Shown here in pieces: positions 36,484-45,071 of a stretch of DNA of 64,000 bases. The notes beneath the pieces are model-generated. The model was not told the origin of the DNA, searched no databases, and was given only the letters and a program-made list of their open reading frames with translations. Made by a program: the position numbers and the translations under genes. The stretch comes from Bacteroidia bacterium (lineage in GTDB: Bacteria > Bacteroidota > Bacteroidia > Bacteroidales > Paludibacteraceae). The number at the start of each line of letters is the position of its first letter. The first letter of the stretch is position 1. The stretch covers positions 1-64,000 of the forward strand of contig SAAO01000016.1 in the NCBI GenBank assembly GCA_009929375.1. The letters are read 5' to 3'.

Positions 36484-37161
36484 CTAATCTTCGAGCAAAT
36501 CAGGGCGCAATAGTCGTGTTCGTTCCACAGCCTGTTGATGATTCCATTCATCTACTTTAGCCTGATGGCCCGAAAGCAAAATATCGGGAACGCGCCACCC
36601 TTTATATTCTGCCGGACGCGTGTAAACGGGAGGCGCCAGCAAATTATCCTGAAACGAATCCGACAGCGCCGATTGTTCGTCGCCAATAGCGCCGGGGATA
36701 AGTCGTACGATAGCATCAGTCATGATGGCAGCCGGAAGTTCGCCGCCTGTGAGTACAAAATCGCCAATGGTTATTTCTTTAGTAATGAGATGTTCGCGTA
36801 TGCGATGGTCGATGCCTTTGTAATGTCCGCAAAGGATAATCAGATTTTCGTACATCGACATGCGGTTGGCCATTTTCTGATTAAACTGTTCTCCATCGGG
36901 CGAAGTGTAAATTACTTCGTCGTAGTTTCGTTCACTTTTCAGTTTTGTAATAATAATGTCGATAGGTTCAATTTGCAATACCATTCCGGCACTGAAACCA
37001 AAGGCATAATCGTCCACGCGGCGATGTTTGTTGGTGCTGTATTCGCGCAGGTTATGCACATAAAGTTCTACGAGACCTTTGTCGCGGGCACGTTTCACAA
37101 TAGAATGGTTCAGTGGACTATCGAGTAATTCGGGAACGGCAGAGATAATGTCGATGCGCAT
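36484..37161 (-). CDS. trmD: tRNA (guanine-N1)-methyltransferase TrmD
   Basis: The 225-residue protein starts [17 protein letters not shown] and has the TrmD knot: [31 protein letters not shown], then [18 protein letters not shown] and the C-terminal [12 protein letters not shown]. It methylates G37 of several tRNAs using SAM to prevent frameshifting. The usual partners rpsP, rimM and rplS are not adjacent; the downstream genes are bro-N, DUF1294 and argC. A -7-like element (37236-37243, TATCTTTG on the minus strand) lies about 75 bases before the ATG. Confidence 0.96.
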   Translation of the reverse strand: MRIDIISAVPELLDSPLNHSIVKRARDKGLVELYVHNLREYSTNKHRRVDDYAFGFSAGMVLQIEPIDIIITKLKSERNYDEVIYTSPDGEQFNQKMANRMSMYENLIILCGHYKGIDHRIREHLITKEITIGDFVLTGGELPAAIMTDAIVRLIPGAIGDEQSALSDSFQDNLLAPPVYTRPAEYKGWRVPDILLSGHQAKVDEWNHQQAVERTRLLRPDLLED

Positions 37162-37304
37162 CTTTTTATATTTACAATTTAATCATTTACAATTTACCAT
37201 TTTATAGGAAAAACCGCATAATTGTAAATTGTTTGCAAAGATACGAAAAATCAGACTAACTTTTAGTTGGTTTTTTACATTAGAATGCCACAAAACAGGA
37301 CAAA

Positions 37305-38231
37305 TCAGAGATTTGCAGCCAGCCATTTGCGCAGTACTTCGGGCGATTTTCCGGCACGGCGACAATAATCTTCGAACTGAGCCAGATCGATTTTGCCAAT
37401 GTTGAAGTATTTCGATTTGGGATGATCGAAAACCAATCCCGATACTGAAGCATTGGGATACATGGCGCCATTTTCGGTAAGCGATATGCCCAACGAACTG
37501 AAATCGATGAGTTCATTCATAGTAAAAATAACCGATTGATCGGGCAGCGAAGGATATCCCACGGCCGGGCGAATGCCCTGATAATGAGTTTTGAAAAATT
37601 CATTTACATTCAGTTCTTCGTTGGGCACATATCCCCATATTTCTGTGCGAATTTTGTAGTGAAGCCATTCGGCAGTAGCTTCGGCAAGACGATCGGCCAG
37701 CGTTTTTATCAAAATAGAATGATACATGTCGTCGTCCTTTTCGTAGGTTTCGGCCAGTGCTTCAGCACCAACCACAGTATTTGCAAACACGCCCACATAA
37801 TCGTCGGCAGGTTTCAGAAAATCGGCCAGCGCGTAACAAAAACCATCGCTTGCAGGTATTTGCTGCCGTAATGTAGGAATGGTGATTTTTTTATTTTCAA
37901 ACGCTACCACAATGTCTTCATCTTCGGAATGCGCCGGAAAAATTCCCACCATTGCATTTAGCGTTACAATCTTCTCGTCGAGAAAGCGGCGAAGCATTTC
38001 CTGTGCATCTTTGTAAAGTTTCAGGGCTTCTTCGGCTTTCGCCCGTTCGTTTTCCGGAAACTTCTGCAACCAGCCCACGCGACACGAGCCGCAGTCGCAA
38101 ACAGATTGAATATCATCGTATTTTCCATTCAGTCGCCAGGCCATAAAAAAGAATGTCCAGTGAATGAAAGGAACAATTTCGCGTAAATCGATATCATTAA
38201 ATCGGGTTATGCCCGGTTGTCTTGGTGTCAT
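37305..38231 (-). CDS. Free-standing MetH activation domain protein
   Basis: The 308-residue protein corresponds to the C-terminal SAM-binding activation domain of cobalamin-dependent methionine synthase. It has DIDLREIVPFIHWTFFFMAW, a long helical region, EWLHYKIRTEIWGY and the SAM motif GIRPAVGYPSLPD. In E. coli this domain is fused to MetH and serves reactivation of the oxidised cobalamin. Here it is a separate gene, so it should act in trans on a MetH that lacks it. No other MetH part is in the window. It lies 48 bp after zupT. Confidence 0.9.
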   Translation of the reverse strand: MTPRQPGITRFNDIDLREIVPFIHWTFFFMAWRLNGKYDDIQSVCDCGSCRVGWLQKFPENERAKAEEALKLYKDAQEMLRRFLDEKIVTLNAMVGIFPAHSEDEDIVVAFENKKITIPTLRQQIPASDGFCYALADFLKPADDYVGVFANTVVGAEALAETYEKDDDMYHSILIKTLADRLAEATAEWLHYKIRTEIWGYVPNEELNVNEFFKTHYQGIRPAVGYPSLPDQSVIFTMNELIDFSSLGISLTENGAMYPNASVSGLVFDHPKSKYFNIGKIDLAQFEDYCRRAGKSPEVLRKWLAANL

Positions 38232-38279
38232 AAAAGGAGTGTTTTTAGTTTGTGAGATAATTTTCAGCCGTGCTGCATA

Positions 38280-39074
38280 TTACAGTATTAACAGACTGAT
38301 AGCCATTACGGCCATTCCTGCCACAAATCCTGAAATTGAATAATGGTGTTCGCCATATTTTTCGGCACCGGGCAAAAGTTCATCTACCGAAATAAACACC
38401 ATAATTCCCGCTACCGAAGCCATTAACAAGCCCAATGTAAACGGCGACAGGAAAGGCATGAGTATAAAATAACCCATAAGTCCCCCAATTGGTTCAGCCA
38501 TGCCCGAAGTAAACGAGAGCCAAAATGCTTTTGATCGGCTTCCCGTGGCATAATAAATGGGCACCGACACCGCAATTCCCTCGGGAATATTATGAATGGC
38601 AATGGCCACAGCAATGGGAATGGCAATCTCGGGCGAAATCATGGCCGATGCAAAAGTGGCCATTCCTTCGGGAAAGTTGTGGATGCCGATAGCAAGTGCC
38701 ATCATAATGCCCATTCGCTTGAGTTGCTTTTCTTTGTGTCCGCCCATTTCTTCAACCGAACGCATCTCGTGCGGATTTTCGGCATTAGGAATAAGCATAT
38801 CAATCATAAATATCAGGGCAATTCCGGCAAAAAAAGCGAGAACCACCGTTAATTCCGGCAATCGCGCATTTCCCTGCTCCAGCAAATGCAGTGCCTCGGG
38901 AAATATCTCTGTAAACGACACGTAAATCATTACACCTGCCGAAAAGCCAAGTGCTGTGGATAAAAATTTGGTATTTGTTTTTTTTGCAAAAAATGCAATT
39001 GCACTTCCAATTCCGGTACTTAAACCTGCAAAAAGTGTTAGTCCCAGCGCAAATAATATATTTGATGTCTCCAT
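38280..39074 (-). CDS. zupT: ZIP-family metal transporter (ZupT-type)
   Basis: The 264-residue protein has about eight hydrophobic helices and the two ZIP motifs [13 protein letters not shown] and [12 protein letters not shown], with [17 protein letters not shown] in the third helix. The metal site residues (His, Asn, Pro, Glu of helices IV and V) are all present. It imports Zn2+ or other divalent metals into the cytoplasm. It has a -7-like element (39115-39122 on the minus strand) and is divergent from the nitroreductase gene. A second, different ZIP protein lies at 59618-60367. Confidence 0.93.
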   Translation of the reverse strand: METSNILFALGLTLFAGLSTGIGSAIAFFAKKTNTKFLSTALGFSAGVMIYVSFTEIFPEALHLLEQGNARLPELTVVLAFFAGIALIFMIDMLIPNAENPHEMRSVEEMGGHKEKQLKRMGIMMALAIGIHNFPEGMATFASAMISPEIAIPIAVAIAIHNIPEGIAVSVPIYYATGSRSKAFWLSFTSGMAEPIGGLMGYFILMPFLSPFTLGLLMASVAGIMVFISVDELLPGAEKYGEHHYSISGFVAGMAVMAISLLIL

Positions 39075-39175
39075 AATTTTGAAATTACATTCACCTTAAC
39101 GATGGTTTTGAATGCAAAATTAATGGAAAAAGTTGTATATTTGACGAATAAAAATTTAATTTATTGCATATTAGT

Positions 39176-39868
39176 ATGAAGTTGAACAGTTTTGTAATTG
39201 TGTTTTTTATGTTTATAGTTGTGGCTTGTAATAAGCCTGCTACGCAGTGTTGCGACAATCATTCTCAGAATCAAATCCCAATGGAGCTGAATGCGTTCGA
39301 TACCATACATTTACAGGCTCCTGATACACTTGGAGGAGTGGTTTTGTTATCGGCCATGCAAAACCGTAAATCCGACAGGCAGTTTTCGGCAGAAAACCTT
39401 TCGCTCAAACATTTGTCCGAAATTCTTTGGGCTGCCAACGGACAAAACCGCGGGAATGGTAAGCGTACGGTTCCATCGGCATTAGCGCTTTATCCCATTC
39501 AGACATACGCAGTGCTGGCTAATGGTATATATTTGTACAACGTAGAAAAACATTTACTCGAACCTGTGAAGGAAGGAGATTTTCGGGATTTGGCAGGACA
39601 GCAGGATTTTGTAAAAACAGCACCACTCAATCTGGTATTTATTGCTGATTATAAAGTCTACGAAGGCGACCGGAAGGTTGACGCTGAAAAGCGTTTATGG
39701 CTTGCATCGCTCGATGCCGGTCATAGCACTCAAAATGTGTATCTGTACTGTGCTTCCGAAAGTCTGAAATGTGTGGTGCGCGCCGGTGCAAAGGAAAAGG
39801 AATTGCTCCAAACAATTGGGTTGAATGATAAATATCAGTTTATAGTAGCCCAAACAGTAGGTTATTAG
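39176..39868 (+). CDS. Nitroreductase-family lipoprotein
   Basis: The ATG at 39176 (MKLNSFVIVFFMFIVVAC) gives a lipoprotein signal with lipobox VVAC. The mature ~210 residues are a nitroreductase/SagB-type domain: MQNRKSDRQFSAENLSLKHL, EILWAANGQNR, TVPSALALYPIQTY and LDAGHSTQNVYLYC. Such enzymes bind FMN as dimers and reduce or oxidise small molecules. Localisation at the membrane as a lipoprotein is unusual for an FMN protein, but it is recurrent in Bacteroidetes. A -7-like TATATTTG lies at 39136-39143. The substrate is unknown. Confidence 0.85.
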   Translation: MKLNSFVIVFFMFIVVACNKPATQCCDNHSQNQIPMELNAFDTIHLQAPDTLGGVVLLSAMQNRKSDRQFSAENLSLKHLSEILWAANGQNRGNGKRTVPSALALYPIQTYAVLANGIYLYNVEKHLLEPVKEGDFRDLAGQQDFVKTAPLNLVFIADYKVYEGDRKVDAEKRLWLASLDAGHSTQNVYLYCASESLKCVVRAGAKEKELLQTIGLNDKYQFIVAQTVGY

Positions 39869-39922
39869 ACTTTGCGAAGGCAAAAAAAATGTTGAAAAAC
39901 TCAATAATTTCTCACAATATCT

Positions 39923-39952
39923 TTGCCAAAAAGAAAAACAATCGTATCTTTG
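39923..39952 (+). promoter_or_regulatory. Promoter of tRNA-Gln (UUG)
   Basis: TTG is followed after 19 bases by TATCTTTG, an exact match to the Bacteroidetes consensus. The tRNA begins 29 bases after the -7 element. Confidence 0.8.
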
Positions 39953-39981
39953 CACCGCTTTTGAAAAAAGGCAGCTATGAT

Positions 39982-40055
39982 TGTCTCATGGTGTAATGGT
40001 AGCACTGCAGTTTTTGGTTCTGCCTGTCAAAGTTCGAATCTTTGTGAGACAACCA
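39982..40055 (+). tRNA. tRNA-Gln (anticodon UUG)
   Basis: The acceptor stem TGTCTCA pairs with TGAGACA, and the D arm is GTGTAATGGTAGCAC. The anticodon loop TTTTGGT carries TTG at the 34-36 position. The T arm CAAAG-TTCGAAT-CTTTG is perfect. The U1-A72 pair agrees with glutamine identity. The discriminator A at 40052 is followed by an encoded CCA (40053-40055), which the CUG copy lacks. Confidence 0.92.
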
Positions 40056-40060
40056 ATTCA

Positions 40061-40100
40061 AAAATAGTTGGTTTTAAAATTTAAAGTCAACTATTTTTTT
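40061..40100 (+). terminator. Terminator of tRNA-Gln (UUG)
   Basis: AAAATAGTTG (40061-40070) pairs with CAACTATTTT (40088-40097), followed by T residues. Confidence 0.75.
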
Positions 40101-40111
40101 CTCTTATCTTT

Positions 40112-40142
40112 TTGCATGAGGAAAATAAATTGATTATTTTTG
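40112..40142 (+). promoter_or_regulatory. Promoter of tRNA-Gln (CUG)
   Basis: TTG is followed after 20 bases by TATTTTTG, an exact match to the Bacteroidetes consensus. The tRNA begins 20 bases later. Confidence 0.8.
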
Positions 40143-40162
40143 CCTCATATTATTGAAAACAC

Positions 40163-40233
40163 TGACTTATGGTGTAATGGTAGCACTGCAGTTTCTGGAT
40201 CTGCCTGTCTAGGTTCGAGTCCTGGTAAGTCAA
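40163..40233 (+). tRNA. tRNA-Gln (anticodon CUG)
   Basis: The acceptor stem TGACTTA pairs with TAAGTCA, the D arm is the same as in the UUG gene, and the anticodon loop TTCTGGA carries CTG at 34-36. The T arm contains TTCGAGT. The discriminator A is followed by CTA, so CCA is not encoded. Bodies of the two tRNAs are near-identical up to the anticodon, which indicates duplication. Confidence 0.92.
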
Positions 40234-40238
40234 CTACG

Positions 40239-40280
40239 AGCGTCAACAATCATTTTATTGGTTGTTGACGCTTATTTTTT
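40239..40280 (+). terminator. Terminator of tRNA-Gln (CUG)
   Basis: AGCGTCAACAA (40239-40249) pairs with TTGTTGACGCT (40262-40272), followed by a T-rich run. Confidence 0.85.
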
Positions 40281-40371
40281 ACAATTATTCTCGTGATTAT
40301 CAAGTTAAATTTATATTTTTGCTGAGGGATTTTATTCAGTCTGATCAGGTTTAATTTCAGAATACAGCAAT

Positions 40372-40728
40372 ATGAAAAAACGTATTAATAGTTTTAAGTA
40401 CGCCGGGCGGGGAATCAGGGAGGTGATTTTGGGTGAAATAAATATGCGAATTCATATTTTTCTCGCTTTTATGGTTGTTGTTTGCGGACTCATTTTCAAT
40501 ATATCAGTCTTCGAGTGGCTTGTGTGTGTGCTTTGCTTTGCAGTGGTTATGACTGCCGAAATGCTGAATACTGCCATTGAAACTGTTGTCGATCTGGTGT
40601 CGCCCGATAAACATGAACTTGCCCGAAAGGCCAAAGATGTGGCAGCCGGCGCAGTGCTACTTAGTGCTTTTTTTGCGGCAATTGCCGGGTTGTTGATTTT
40701 TATTCCTAAGTTTTTAGCCTTACTTTAA
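40372..40728 (+). CDS. dgkA: Diacylglycerol/undecaprenol kinase (DgkA family)
   Basis: The 118-residue protein has three membrane helices and the DgkA signature EMLNTAIETVVDLVSPDKHE followed by ARKAKDVAAGAVLL, with the conserved catalytic Glu and Asp. It phosphorylates diacylglycerol or undecaprenol at the inner membrane with ATP. A -7-like TATTTTTG (40314-40321) lies about 50 bases upstream. It is followed 12 bp later by the ComF-family gene, so both are probably co-transcribed. Confidence 0.93.
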   Translation: MKKRINSFKYAGRGIREVILGEINMRIHIFLAFMVVVCGLIFNISVFEWLVCVLCFAVVMTAEMLNTAIETVVDLVSPDKHELARKAKDVAAGAVLLSAFFAAIAGLLIFIPKFLALL

Positions 40729-40740
40729 TAAATAGAAACT

Positions 40741-41427
40741 ATGAAAAATCCATTTGTCGAATTGTTGAACCTCTTTTATCCAAATCTTTGCATTATATGC
40801 AACGAGCCGCTCAATAAGTCGGAAAATCAGATTTGTATTTCCTGTATTCAGCAAATTCCGCGCACACATTATCATAAACTGAGCGATAATCCCGTTGAAA
40901 AACGCTTCTGGGGAAAAGTCAATATATTTCGGGCTACATCATTTTATTTCTTTCATAAAGGGTCACCTTTTCAGAAACTTATACACGAACTTAAATATAA
41001 GAACAACAAAGAAGTAGGGGAGGTGATGGGGCGACTTGCAGCCATAGAGTTAATGGAGTCAGCTGATTTTACAACTGTTGATTTTGTAATTCCCATTCCA
41101 TTGCATCCTAAAAAATACGCGCTCAGAGGTTATAATCAAAGTGAATGTATTGCTAACGGTATTTCTGCTGTTCTAAAAAAGCCTGTGGATACATCCTCGC
41201 TTGTCAGAGTAATGGAAAATACAACTCAAACAAAGAAGTCGGTGTATGAAAGGTACAAAAATACGTCCGGGATTTTTGAGTATAAACAGGGCTGTATTCC
41301 CGATAATTCACATCTGCTTTTGGTGGACGATGTGCTTACCACGGGCTCTACACTCGAAGCAGCTGTAGAAGCTCTTTCTGCTATACCAGGTGTTCGCGTC
41401 AGTGTTTTTACACTTGCAGTGGCTTGA
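40741..41427 (+). CDS. ComF-family phosphoribosyltransferase-like protein
   Basis: The 228-residue protein begins with a four-cysteine zinc site (LCIICNEP, then ICISCIQQ). It continues with IHELKYKNNKEVGEVMGR and the phosphoribosyltransferase fold, including VIPIPLHPKKYALRGYNQSE and the PRPP loop LLLVDDVLTTGSTL. In naturally competent bacteria ComF is needed for DNA uptake; in Bacteroidetes its role is less clear. It is in one unit with dgkA. Confidence 0.9.
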   Translation: MKNPFVELLNLFYPNLCIICNEPLNKSENQICISCIQQIPRTHYHKLSDNPVEKRFWGKVNIFRATSFYFFHKGSPFQKLIHELKYKNNKEVGEVMGRLAAIELMESADFTTVDFVIPIPLHPKKYALRGYNQSECIANGISAVLKKPVDTSSLVRVMENTTQTKKSVYERYKNTSGIFEYKQGCIPDNSHLLLVDDVLTTGSTLEAAVEALSAIPGVRVSVFTLAVA

Positions 41428-41564
41428 TTTTGGTGCTCAAATGCAAAAAAATGTAAACATGCAACTTTTGGAACTAAACGCATGTAGTATTTTTTTTAAT
41501 TCATGCCCGTAGTTTTATTTAATTTGTATTTTTGCACACCAACAAACTTTCTTTATTCAGAAAG

Positions 41565-43179
41565 ATGTCTCATATGTATTCAAGGGTAAGTATTGTAATT
41601 GTATTCTGTGTTTTCATTTTTGCCGGATTTTCGTTTTTTCCCGGTGAAATCAAAACTGCCGAGCGTTTAATGGAAACTGCTCCCGATTCGGCATTGCAAA
41701 TTCTCCGAAACGTAAACTACGACAAATCTCTCTCCGCTGCCGAACGTGCCAACTACGGACTTCTGCTTTTCGAAGCCCTCGACAAAACATACCAACCACT
41801 CAAACCGGACTCTGTTCTTAATTTCTCAATAGATTACTACAAACGTAAAAGAAACTCCGAAAAACTTGCTAAAGGGTATTTTTATAAAGGGAGGTCGTAT
41901 AACTATGTTTTTCAATATGAAAATGCAAGCCGGTTTTATATGCTCGCTTTGGATAATTTGAAAGGGACTAATGATTATAATTTACTAGCTAAGATTTATT
42001 CTGATTTGGGTGATATTTGTACAGCTCAGAATGATTTTGAACAAGCTAGAGATAAATACTTACAATCAGTCAGTTTTTTTGAAAGAGCAGGCAAGTTCAA
42101 TGAAGCTTTGTATGATAGAATTGATATTGGAAATACATATAGAAGTCAACGTGAATTCAGAAAGGCACATGGAATTTTCCTTGACATCTTGAATACTGCT
42201 AAAGATTCCGTATTAATCGGTATTACTTTACAAGAAATTGGAGTAAATTACTTTTGGGTTGAGAAGTATGATTCCTCAATTATTTTTTTAAAGAGAAGTG
42301 TAAAATATCCTTATCGTGATTATTATCAATCGATAAAATTTCTAAGACTTTCTGATTCATATTTTGAAATTGGAAAATTGGATTCAGCTCTACTTTACGC
42401 AAAAAAAATCACTTACATATCCTGCGAATTTTTACACAAAGCGTGAGTGTTACAGAGTACTAGCAAATACTGCGTATCTAAACGGGAATTACAAGGAGAT
42501 GGCTGGTTATATGACATATTATCAAGCAATGTCTGATTCTGTAAGGATAATCGATACTCATACAAAATCAACAATAATTGAAGATATTCATGTTGCGAAA
42601 GAAAAGGTGAGTAAAGCTAAAACGTGGTTGTGGACTAGTTTGAGTATATTACCAGCGTTTTTACTTGTTGGAGTGCTGATTTACATTCGTTTGCAGAGTC
42701 GCAGAAGGGGGGCTGAAGTTGAATTAGAACAAAAGTCTGAAAAGCTTGTTGTTTTTGAACAGAAACTTCATGAGAATCAAGAGCAACTCAGAAGTAATTT
42801 AATTTTCAAGATAGATGAATTAAAGAGGCGTGAATTTAATAAAATTAAACGACCTACTTTGTTTGAAAGACAAGAGATTGAAAGGAGAGTATTTCTTGAA
42901 TGTCTTTATTTTGATGATACTTCTTCTTTTGATACATTAATGAGTCTTACATTCAATAATATTGTGGATAAGCTAAATAAAGCTCACCCGGAATTATCGA
43001 GAAATGAATTGATGTATTGCTGCTTAATTTTGCTTGAGTTGTCAAATCAGGAAATTCTTTTAATACTCCAACTTCAACTAAATTCAATTTATAAAATAAA
43101 GCAGCGGATTGCACAAAAGTTTAATCTTTTTAGTACTACGGAAATTGTCCCCTATCTGCAAAAACTTTGGCTTAATTAA
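41565..43179 (+). pseudogene. Frameshifted transmembrane TPR-HTH regulator (homologue of 47378-52236 genes)
   Basis: Two overlapping frames together make one protein like the three 532-residue regulators downstream. The first runs from ATG 41565 through TPR-like repeats to LLYAKK at 42401. The second continues with SLTYPANFYTKRECYR, a membrane helix (LWTSLSILPAFLLVGVLIYI), a coiled coil and a degenerate HTH (LSRNELMYCCLILLELSNQE). The shift falls in a run of eight A at 42401-42408, where seven would restore the frame. Either the gene is inactive, or the A8 tract allows slippage or phase change. A -7-like TATTTTTG (41527-41534) lies upstream. Bases are AT-rich from about 41900. Confidence 0.85.
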
Positions 43180-43376
43180 TGAAATCGCTTGCTTTATTAT
43201 ACAATTTGCGATCTTGTCTTAATTTGTTTTTTTTGTAGCTTGTAATATTTTGTAAATCTGTGTTTTGTAAATGCGTCATGTCTTAAAAGTATGTGTTTAT
43301 TATTTTGTAATCTTAATGACTAAAGACTAATTTAGCGTGAGGTAAATCACAAAATTTAAATTTTAAAATCAAAGGT

Positions 43377-43769
43377 ATGAAAACGCAGAAATTTACTTTC
43401 CTGATTTTTATTATGCTTACATCTTGTTTCACAACTTCACAATTTGTTTACGCTGATGATGTTCCTCTTAAGCGAGATGCAAATATTGGTAACGATGCTG
43501 TTAATAATACTAGCCATCGTACCCGTATTTACATTCCTCTCTCTGTTTCTTTCGAATCCGGAGAACTCTCATTATTCTTCGAAAGCAGTGTAGGAATGTG
43601 TAATGTGTCTGTTGAAGACGAAAATGGTAACGTACAAATGTCAGAAATTATCGACACCGATAATGGAACTGAATTCTGGTTAGATTTGACCGGCTTAAGT
43701 ACAGGTTTACATTATGTAAAAATCAGCTACGGCTCCATTAATTTAATTGGGGAATTCTATGTAGAGTAA
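43377..43769 (+). CDS. Secreted DUF3244 protein
   Basis: The 130-residue protein has a signal peptide cleaved near QFVYADD. It is followed by a single beta-sandwich domain of the DUF3244 type (IYIPLSVSFESGELSLFFES, VSVEDENGNVQMSEI, LTGLSTGLHYVKISYGS). This fold resembles the beta-sandwich of T9SS sorting domains. It lies 197 bp after the frameshifted TPR regulator in the same direction and has its own terminator. The function of the family is unknown. A role as ligand or target of the TPR receptors is a guess from location. Confidence 0.8.
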   Translation: MKTQKFTFLIFIMLTSCFTTSQFVYADDVPLKRDANIGNDAVNNTSHRTRIYIPLSVSFESGELSLFFESSVGMCNVSVEDENGNVQMSEIIDTDNGTEFWLDLTGLSTGLHYVKISYGSINLIGEFYVE

Positions 43770-43809
43770 AAGTGTTTCTGGATTTTATTGAGATGTGATA
43801 GAAACAAAA

Positions 43810-43849
43810 AAGGTACAGACGGGTGATAGCGTCTGTACCTTATTTTTTT
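43810..43849 (+). terminator. Terminator of the DUF3244 gene
   Basis: AAGGTACAGACG (43810-43821) pairs with CGTCTGTACCTT (43830-43841), followed by ATTTTTTT. It lies between convergent genes. Confidence 0.88.
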
Positions 43850-43863
43850 GTTGAATTATTTGC

Positions 43864-45012
43864 TTAATAAGCGTGGCTGTCGTTATTTACATCGGCAATG
43901 TCAGTTCGCTTTTTTTCCATTGATCTCCATGCGTAGAAAATGTATCCCAACACAAATGGTATCAGAATTGATACGTACGACATGGCTGTAAGCGTAAACT
44001 GGCTCGAAGACGAGTTAAATATAGTCAGCGAGCTTTGCAGGTCTGTCGACGAAGGATAATACGCTGTATTGTTGAAGCCGGCAATCAGCAGAAGCGAGCA
44101 AACAGTAAGTACAGTTCCGGTTCCACTAAACCAGATCCCTTTGCGGAAAGTTTTTGATAACATCGACCAAATAATACCTGTAAGCACCAAAACCACACCT
44201 GCAAGGAATGTGATCATTACTATCGGCATTTCAATTAAATTGTTGAAGTATTTGAATTGTTCGAGGCTTACTTCTCCTGTGGCCGGATTTACATCAAATC
44301 CTTTACCCACGAGTATCCAAATTACAAAAGTCAGGAAAAATACCACAAATGGTATGGCATTATAAAACAGGTATTTGTACGATCTGTCTTCAAGTGCTTT
44401 GTCGTTCAGTCGGTTGATAAGAAACAATAAAGCATTTGTACGTGCAAGGAAAAACACTGTAAGTCCCAAAGCCCAGTTTCGTGGTTCCAATAAAGCTTCT
44501 AATCCATGCCAGCCATTGCCCCACTGACTGATAGCAGGAGCCAGTTGTTGAGCAATATTTCCTTTGTTGACCGTGAAATCGGAACCTGTAAAGAAAGTAG
44601 CAACAGCGGCTCCAATCAGGAATGTACCAAGATACCCATTAATAAGCAAAAAAGTTCTATATGTAGTTTTGCCATAGATATTACCTGCTTTAGACTGAAA
44701 TTCGAAAGAAACAGCCTGTATTACAAAGCAAAATAATATAATCATCCAAACCCAGTAAGCTCCTCCAAAACTTGTTGAATAGAAAAGAGGAAATGAGGCA
44801 AAAAATGCTCCTCCGAAAGTTACAAGTGTTGTAAAGGTAAATTCCCATTTACGGCCAAGTACATTTACTAAAAGACGTTTTTCATCTTCGGTTTTTGAAA
44901 GACTGAAGAGCATTGATTGACCACCCTGAATAAACAGCAAGAAAGTCAAAAGTCCTCCCAGCAATGAGATAATAAACCACCAATAGTGCTGTAAAATTGA
45001 ATATGTTGTCAT
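43864..45012 (-). CDS. cydB: Cytochrome bd oxidase subunit II (CydB)
   Basis: The 382-residue protein has nine hydrophobic helices in the CydB pattern, starting with HYWWFIISLLGGLLTFLLFI and including GRKWEFTFTTLVTFGGAFFA and MSYVSILIPFVLGYIFYAW. Together with CydA it forms the quinol oxidase that reduces O2 at high affinity in the inner membrane. It lies 59 bp after cydA on the same strand, so both form an operon. No cydX-like small gene or cydCD pair was seen in the window. Confidence 0.95.
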   Translation of the reverse strand: MTTYSILQHYWWFIISLLGGLLTFLLFIQGGQSMLFSLSKTEDEKRLLVNVLGRKWEFTFTTLVTFGGAFFASFPLFYSTSFGGAYWVWMIILFCFVIQAVSFEFQSKAGNIYGKTTYRTFLLINGYLGTFLIGAAVATFFTGSDFTVNKGNIAQQLAPAISQWGNGWHGLEALLEPRNWALGLTVFFLARTNALLFLINRLNDKALEDRSYKYLFYNAIPFVVFFLTFVIWILVGKGFDVNPATGEVSLEQFKYFNNLIEMPIVMITFLAGVVLVLTGIIWSMLSKTFRKGIWFSGTGTVLTVCSLLLIAGFNNTAYYPSSTDLQSSLTIFNSSSSQFTLTAMSYVSILIPFVLGYIFYAWRSMEKKRTDIADVNNDSHAY

Positions 45013-45071
45013 AATTTTATTCTTTTATTGTGTAATAACTTTTTGTATGAATTCGATTCAATGTAGATTGA

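Noticed and set aside
42364-43179. Independent gene starting at 42364
   Set aside because: The sequence continues the frame of the TPR receptor after an A8 tract; no own start region or signal is present.
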